Source: RCIO01 sp965232405
Lineage (GTDB): Bacteria; Pseudomonadota; Alphaproteobacteria; Rhizobiales; Rhizobiaceae
Assembly: GCA_965232405.1 (NCBI GenBank)
Contig: OZ246966.1
Location: 2,728,001-2,792,000 of the forward strand
Reading direction: 5' to 3'
Length of the DNA stretch: 64,000 bases
The notes under the pieces are model-generated. The model saw only the letters and a program-made list of their open reading frames with translations, ran no database searches and had not been told where the DNA came from. This document shows positions 61,169 to 64,000 of this stretch, one piece after another (within the stretch, counting starts at the first letter, position 1; every line of letters starts with the position of its first letter). A program made the translations under genes and the position numbers.

Positions 61169-64000
61169 CTACCCCGCCCGCGCGGCCTCGACCTTCGCCA
61201 GCAGCGCCTCCGTTGCCTCGACGGTCGATTTTAGCGCGTGTTCGCGCAGGAGCGGGATGGCGCGCTGGCATGCCTGTGCTGCTTCGGCCAGAAGCGCGCT
61301 GTCGCTGCGCGCCTTGCCCAGTTCGTAGAGGGCGGCGCACAGGCTATCCTCCGACAGGCCGAGATTTGCCGCGTCCTTTACGCTGCGCTGGACGACGACG
61401 ACAACGCGCAGGTCCCGCGCGGCGCGCTCGAACCTTTCGACTTCGCCGTCGCGGCGGCCGGCCACGATCTCCAGCCATGCGATGTTGTTGGCGAGGTAGG
61501 CCCATTCCCTCGGTTTTGTCTCGCGGCTGTAATAGCCGGTTGCGGCGGTGAGGTGTTCGATCGATTCCTTGAGCGCAGCCTTGTCGCCGCCGGCGTCGCC
61601 CAGCGTCGAAAGCGTCAGGCCCAGTTCGCGGCGGGTGAGCGCGCGGACCTCTTCCGAGTCGTCGTCCGGCATCAGGGCAAGGGCGGTTCGAAACGCATCC
61701 GCTGCGTCGCGCAGGACACCCATGTCATCGGTAGCGCCGCCGAGGCGCCTTAGAGTTTCGCCCAGATTGCGGCGGACGCCGACATGGAAGTCGGGCGCGT
61801 CCTCGCCTTCGGCCAGCCGCAATGCCTCGCGATAGGCGTCAGCGGCTGCCCGATATTGCTCCGCGCCGGCGCCGCGGTCGCCCATCAGGCGCAGCATGTT
61901 GCCACGCTTCATGTGCAGATCGGCAGCGCCCATGACGGTCCAGTCGTCGGCATAGTGCCGGAGCATCGCTTCGTAGCTGTCGAGGGCGGCCACGAGGTGC
62001 TCTGTGCCGTCCGACCGCTGCGCCAGATCGACGAGCGCATTGGCCAGCGCGGTCTGCGTTTCGTACCAGGCGCCACTGCCCGCCTCGCCGGCGCGAAGCG
62101 CTATGGCGGTGCGGAATTCCCCGACCGCCTGTTCGATCCTTGCTATGTCATTGTCGAAGTTGGCGAGCGTACGCAGCGCCATAGCATGCCAGTGGTGCGC
62201 CGCTGCCAGTTCGTGCTGAGACACCGCGTCCGGCGGCACACTGGTTGCCGTGCGGAAGGCGTCGACCGCTTCGTGCAAAGGGTCCCAGTCGCTGTTGGCG
62301 GCGGCCACCGTCCACAGCGCATCGCCGAGCTTTGTGGCGGCTTTCAACAGCTCGGAATAGCTGCCGGACCGGCTGTCCGCCGCTACGGCGGCCCGAAGCG
62401 CCGCGATGGCCTCGTCGTGCAAATCAATGCCGCCGGTGTTGTCGTCATGCGAGAGGTAAAGGAGGCCGATATTGCGCAGATGGATGCCCATGAAGCCCGG
62501 CTCATCCTCGCGTTCGTAGATCGCCGTGGCTTCCCGGTATCCGGCGAGCGCCGCGTCGAACCGGGCCGTATCCTTTTCCATATCGTAGAGCCGATGATGG
62601 GCGGTCGCCCGGTCGGCAACTGCGTTCGCGTATTTGGTCGCCTGGTTGGTCGGGTCGGAATATTCGACCGCCAGATCCAAGTGGCCGAGCGCGCGGTGGA
62701 TTGCGTTCACATCTCCTTCGCGGTCGGCGATGCGGAGGTAGGACATCGCGGTGTCGTAGCTCACATTGGCGAAATCCTGGCGGTCTTCGCGGTTGTGGCG
62801 GGCCAGCAACAGTTCGTTCGCCTCGATCGAACGGTGAAACCAGGCAATATCGCCAGCCGCCTTGGCCAGCCTGCCGGCGGCGTCTCCGATGATACTCAGC
62901 GCCGCGACATAGTCACCCGTCCGCTCGTCGGGGTCGATGTCAGGCAGTTCGGCGTCGTAGACCGCGACCTGCTCTTCAAGGTGGCCGGCGTCGCCGTCGC
63001 GCGTGTAGAGCTGCCACAGGGTCCAGACCAACTCCTGGCTGATATCGAAGCGCAAATGCGGCGCGGCAGCCAGCGCCGGCTCGGCCAGCGTGTCGCGCGC
63101 GATCGTGGCCGCGCGCCCGAGCGTCGCCATGTCGTCCTCTATTACGCCAAGCTCGCGCGTGGCTCCGACGAGACCGGCCTTCAGAGGCGCCCAGCGCGGG
63201 AGGGCGCCGGCGGCGCTGTACACGCTCAGCGCATCCTCGAACGCCGCGACGGCTTCGCGGTAGGTCTGTGCGTCCTGCGTATGGAAGGCGTAGCTTCGCA
63301 GCGTCGTGGCGAGCAATTCGCTGGATTCGGCCCATTCGCCGGGCGCCTTGTCGCGCGTCCGGTATTGCAGCGCGCGGCGCAATGACGAGACAGCCTCGGC
63401 CAGTGTGTCTGTGGGATCGTCTTCGAAGTCGGCTTTCGATGTCAGAGCCCAGGCGATCGAGTGCTCCATCAGGCCGGTGGCAAGCGGAAACTGCTCCGGG
63501 TTCAGCTCGGCCAGATTGGCTTCAAGCTCGGCATGCAGGGCTGCAGCCGTTTCAGCGTCGACGCCGTCCGGGTTCTGTATCTTTGGCAGTGCGATACGGA
63601 ATATCGCCAATTGGAGCTGGAAGAAAATGCGGTTTATCGGATCGTCGTCCTCGACCAGTTCCTTGGCTTGATCGAAAATGTCGATTGCCTCGCGCAGCGG
63701 CGCGGGATCGAGCCGGTGTATGGCCAACTGGGCGAGTTGGTTGCCGAGTTCGCCCTGTATGTCCTTCCAGAGCTGCGCGTTCTCGTCGCGCGTGATTTCC
63801 GTAAGGGCCTGCCGGTAGGCCGAGACAGCCTCTTCATAGCGGTCGTGCTCCTGGAGAAAAGCGGCGATGTTGCCGAGCATGAAGCCCCTTTGCCCGAGCG
63901 CCCGCGCCCTGTCTTCGCCGGGGGGCAGAAGCGCCAGAGCAGCATCAACCTCGGCGAGGGCATCGAAATAGCCGCTGTAGTCGCGGACGGCGTGGGCGGC
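61169..64000 (-). CDS. Giant tetratricopeptide-repeat protein (3' part of gene; 5' part beyond window)
   Basis: An open frame of at least 943 residues enters from the window's right edge and ends at 61169. It consists of repeated helical units of about 40-50 residues, with recurring patterns such as AVSAYRQALTEITRDENAQLWKDIQGELGNQLAQLA and YREALRLAEGEDAPDFHVGVRRNLGETLRRLG. There is no catalytic motif or membrane helix in the visible part. It lies directly upstream (in transcription) of the caspase/TPR gene, 14 bases apart, so the two are co-transcribed. It probably acts as a protein-interaction scaffold. Confidence 0.9.
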   Translation of the reverse strand, partial: AAHAVRDYSGYFDALAEVDAALALLPPGEDRARALGQRGFMLGNIAAFLQEHDRYEEAVSAYRQALTEITRDENAQLWKDIQGELGNQLAQLAIHRLDPAPLREAIDIFDQAKELVEDDDPINRIFFQLQLAIFRIALPKIQNPDGVDAETAAALHAELEANLAELNPEQFPLATGLMEHSIAWALTSKADFEDDPTDTLAEAVSSLRRALQYRTRDKAPGEWAESSELLATTLRSYAFHTQDAQTYREAVAAFEDALSVYSAAGALPRWAPLKAGLVGATRELGVIEDDMATLGRAATIARDTLAEPALAAAPHLRFDISQELVWTLWQLYTRDGDAGHLEEQVAVYDAELPDIDPDERTGDYVAALSIIGDAAGRLAKAAGDIAWFHRSIEANELLLARHNREDRQDFANVSYDTAMSYLRIADREGDVNAIHRALGHLDLAVEYSDPTNQATKYANAVADRATAHHRLYDMEKDTARFDAALAGYREATAIYEREDEPGFMGIHLRNIGLLYLSHDDNTGGIDLHDEAIAALRAAVAADSRSGSYSELLKAATKLGDALWTVAAANSDWDPLHEAVDAFRTATSVPPDAVSQHELAAAHHWHAMALRTLANFDNDIARIEQAVGEFRTAIALRAGEAGSGAWYETQTALANALVDLAQRSDGTEHLVAALDSYEAMLRHYADDWTVMGAADLHMKRGNMLRLMGDRGAGAEQYRAAADAYREALRLAEGEDAPDFHVGVRRNLGETLRRLGGATDDMGVLRDAADAFRTALALMPDDDSEEVRALTRRELGLTLSTLGDAGGDKAALKESIEHLTAATGYYSRETKPREWAYLANNIAWLEIVAGRRDGEVERFERAARDLRVVVVVQRSVKDAANLGLSEDSLCAALYELGKARSDSALLAEAAQACQRAIPLLREHALKSTVEATEALLAKVEAARAG

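Overview
The window is a GC-rich chromosomal segment from an alphaproteobacterium of the Hyphomicrobiales (Rhizobiales), most likely Phyllobacteriaceae/Rhizobiaceae-like. The evidence is a fused trpE(G) gene preceded by a rhizobial trp attenuator, a groES-groEL operon with a CIRCE operator, the trxB-lsrB order followed by an AbcR-type (alpha-r15) small RNA, a ugpBAEC glycerol-3-phosphate importer, and several rhizobial domain-of-unknown-function proteins. No rRNA, tRNA, CRISPR array, integrase or transposase was seen. Both ends cut genes: the 5' end a conserved rhizobial protein, the 3' end a very large TPR protein.

1-11.4 kb is core metabolism and membrane genes: a DUF2333 protein, formate-tetrahydrofolate ligase (fhs) behind TTGTATAC-type palindromes, a MarR regulator divergent from a cytochrome b561, DUF2254 and PAP2 membrane proteins, then the trp attenuator, trpE(G), a cation diffusion facilitator and an AbrB-type membrane protein in a tightly packed run. 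11.5-13.8 kb holds an unusual secreted caspase-like/TPR/phosphodiester glycosidase (NAGPA) fusion. 14-20 kb holds leuA with a candidate leucine leader peptide, a one-TM protein with an N-terminal regulator-like domain and a TPR-like C-terminus, a hydrolase, a phosphoesterase and a NUDIX protein.

20.8-31.2 kb is mixed accessory metabolism: glutathionyl-hydroquinone reductase, GNAT, GMC oxidoreductase, thioesterase, an HxlR regulator divergent from an FMN reductase, a CBS/CorC-type transporter, two adjacent extensin-like proteins, a TPR lipoprotein-like protein and a PQQ-type sugar dehydrogenase. 31.3-40.9 kb is regulatory and housekeeping: greA, an Lrp/AsnC regulator, trxB, lsrB, AbcR, an EF-G-like GTPase, groEL/groES and an aspartate aminotransferase. 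41-47.4 kb holds a tandem pair of EAL proteins, the second degenerate, and the complete ugpBAEC importer.

47.4-54.1 kb is less ordered: ogt, LprI-like protein, a lytic transglycosylase, palindromic repeat elements, and a small AT-rich island (about 52.2-54.1 kb) with two membrane-associated proteins of unknown function. 54.1-58.5 kb is carB, whose upstream region has been duplicated around a small membrane protein gene. The window ends in an operon on the minus strand coding a giant TPR protein and a second caspase-like/TPR protein with a signal sequence.

The most noteworthy candidates are the caspase-TPR-NAGPA fusion, the caspase/TPR operon, the 0.7-kb duplication at carB, the AT-rich island, and the RNA regulators (trp leader, AbcR, a terminator in the greA leader). 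All functional calls are from reading sequence motifs; no database search was run.
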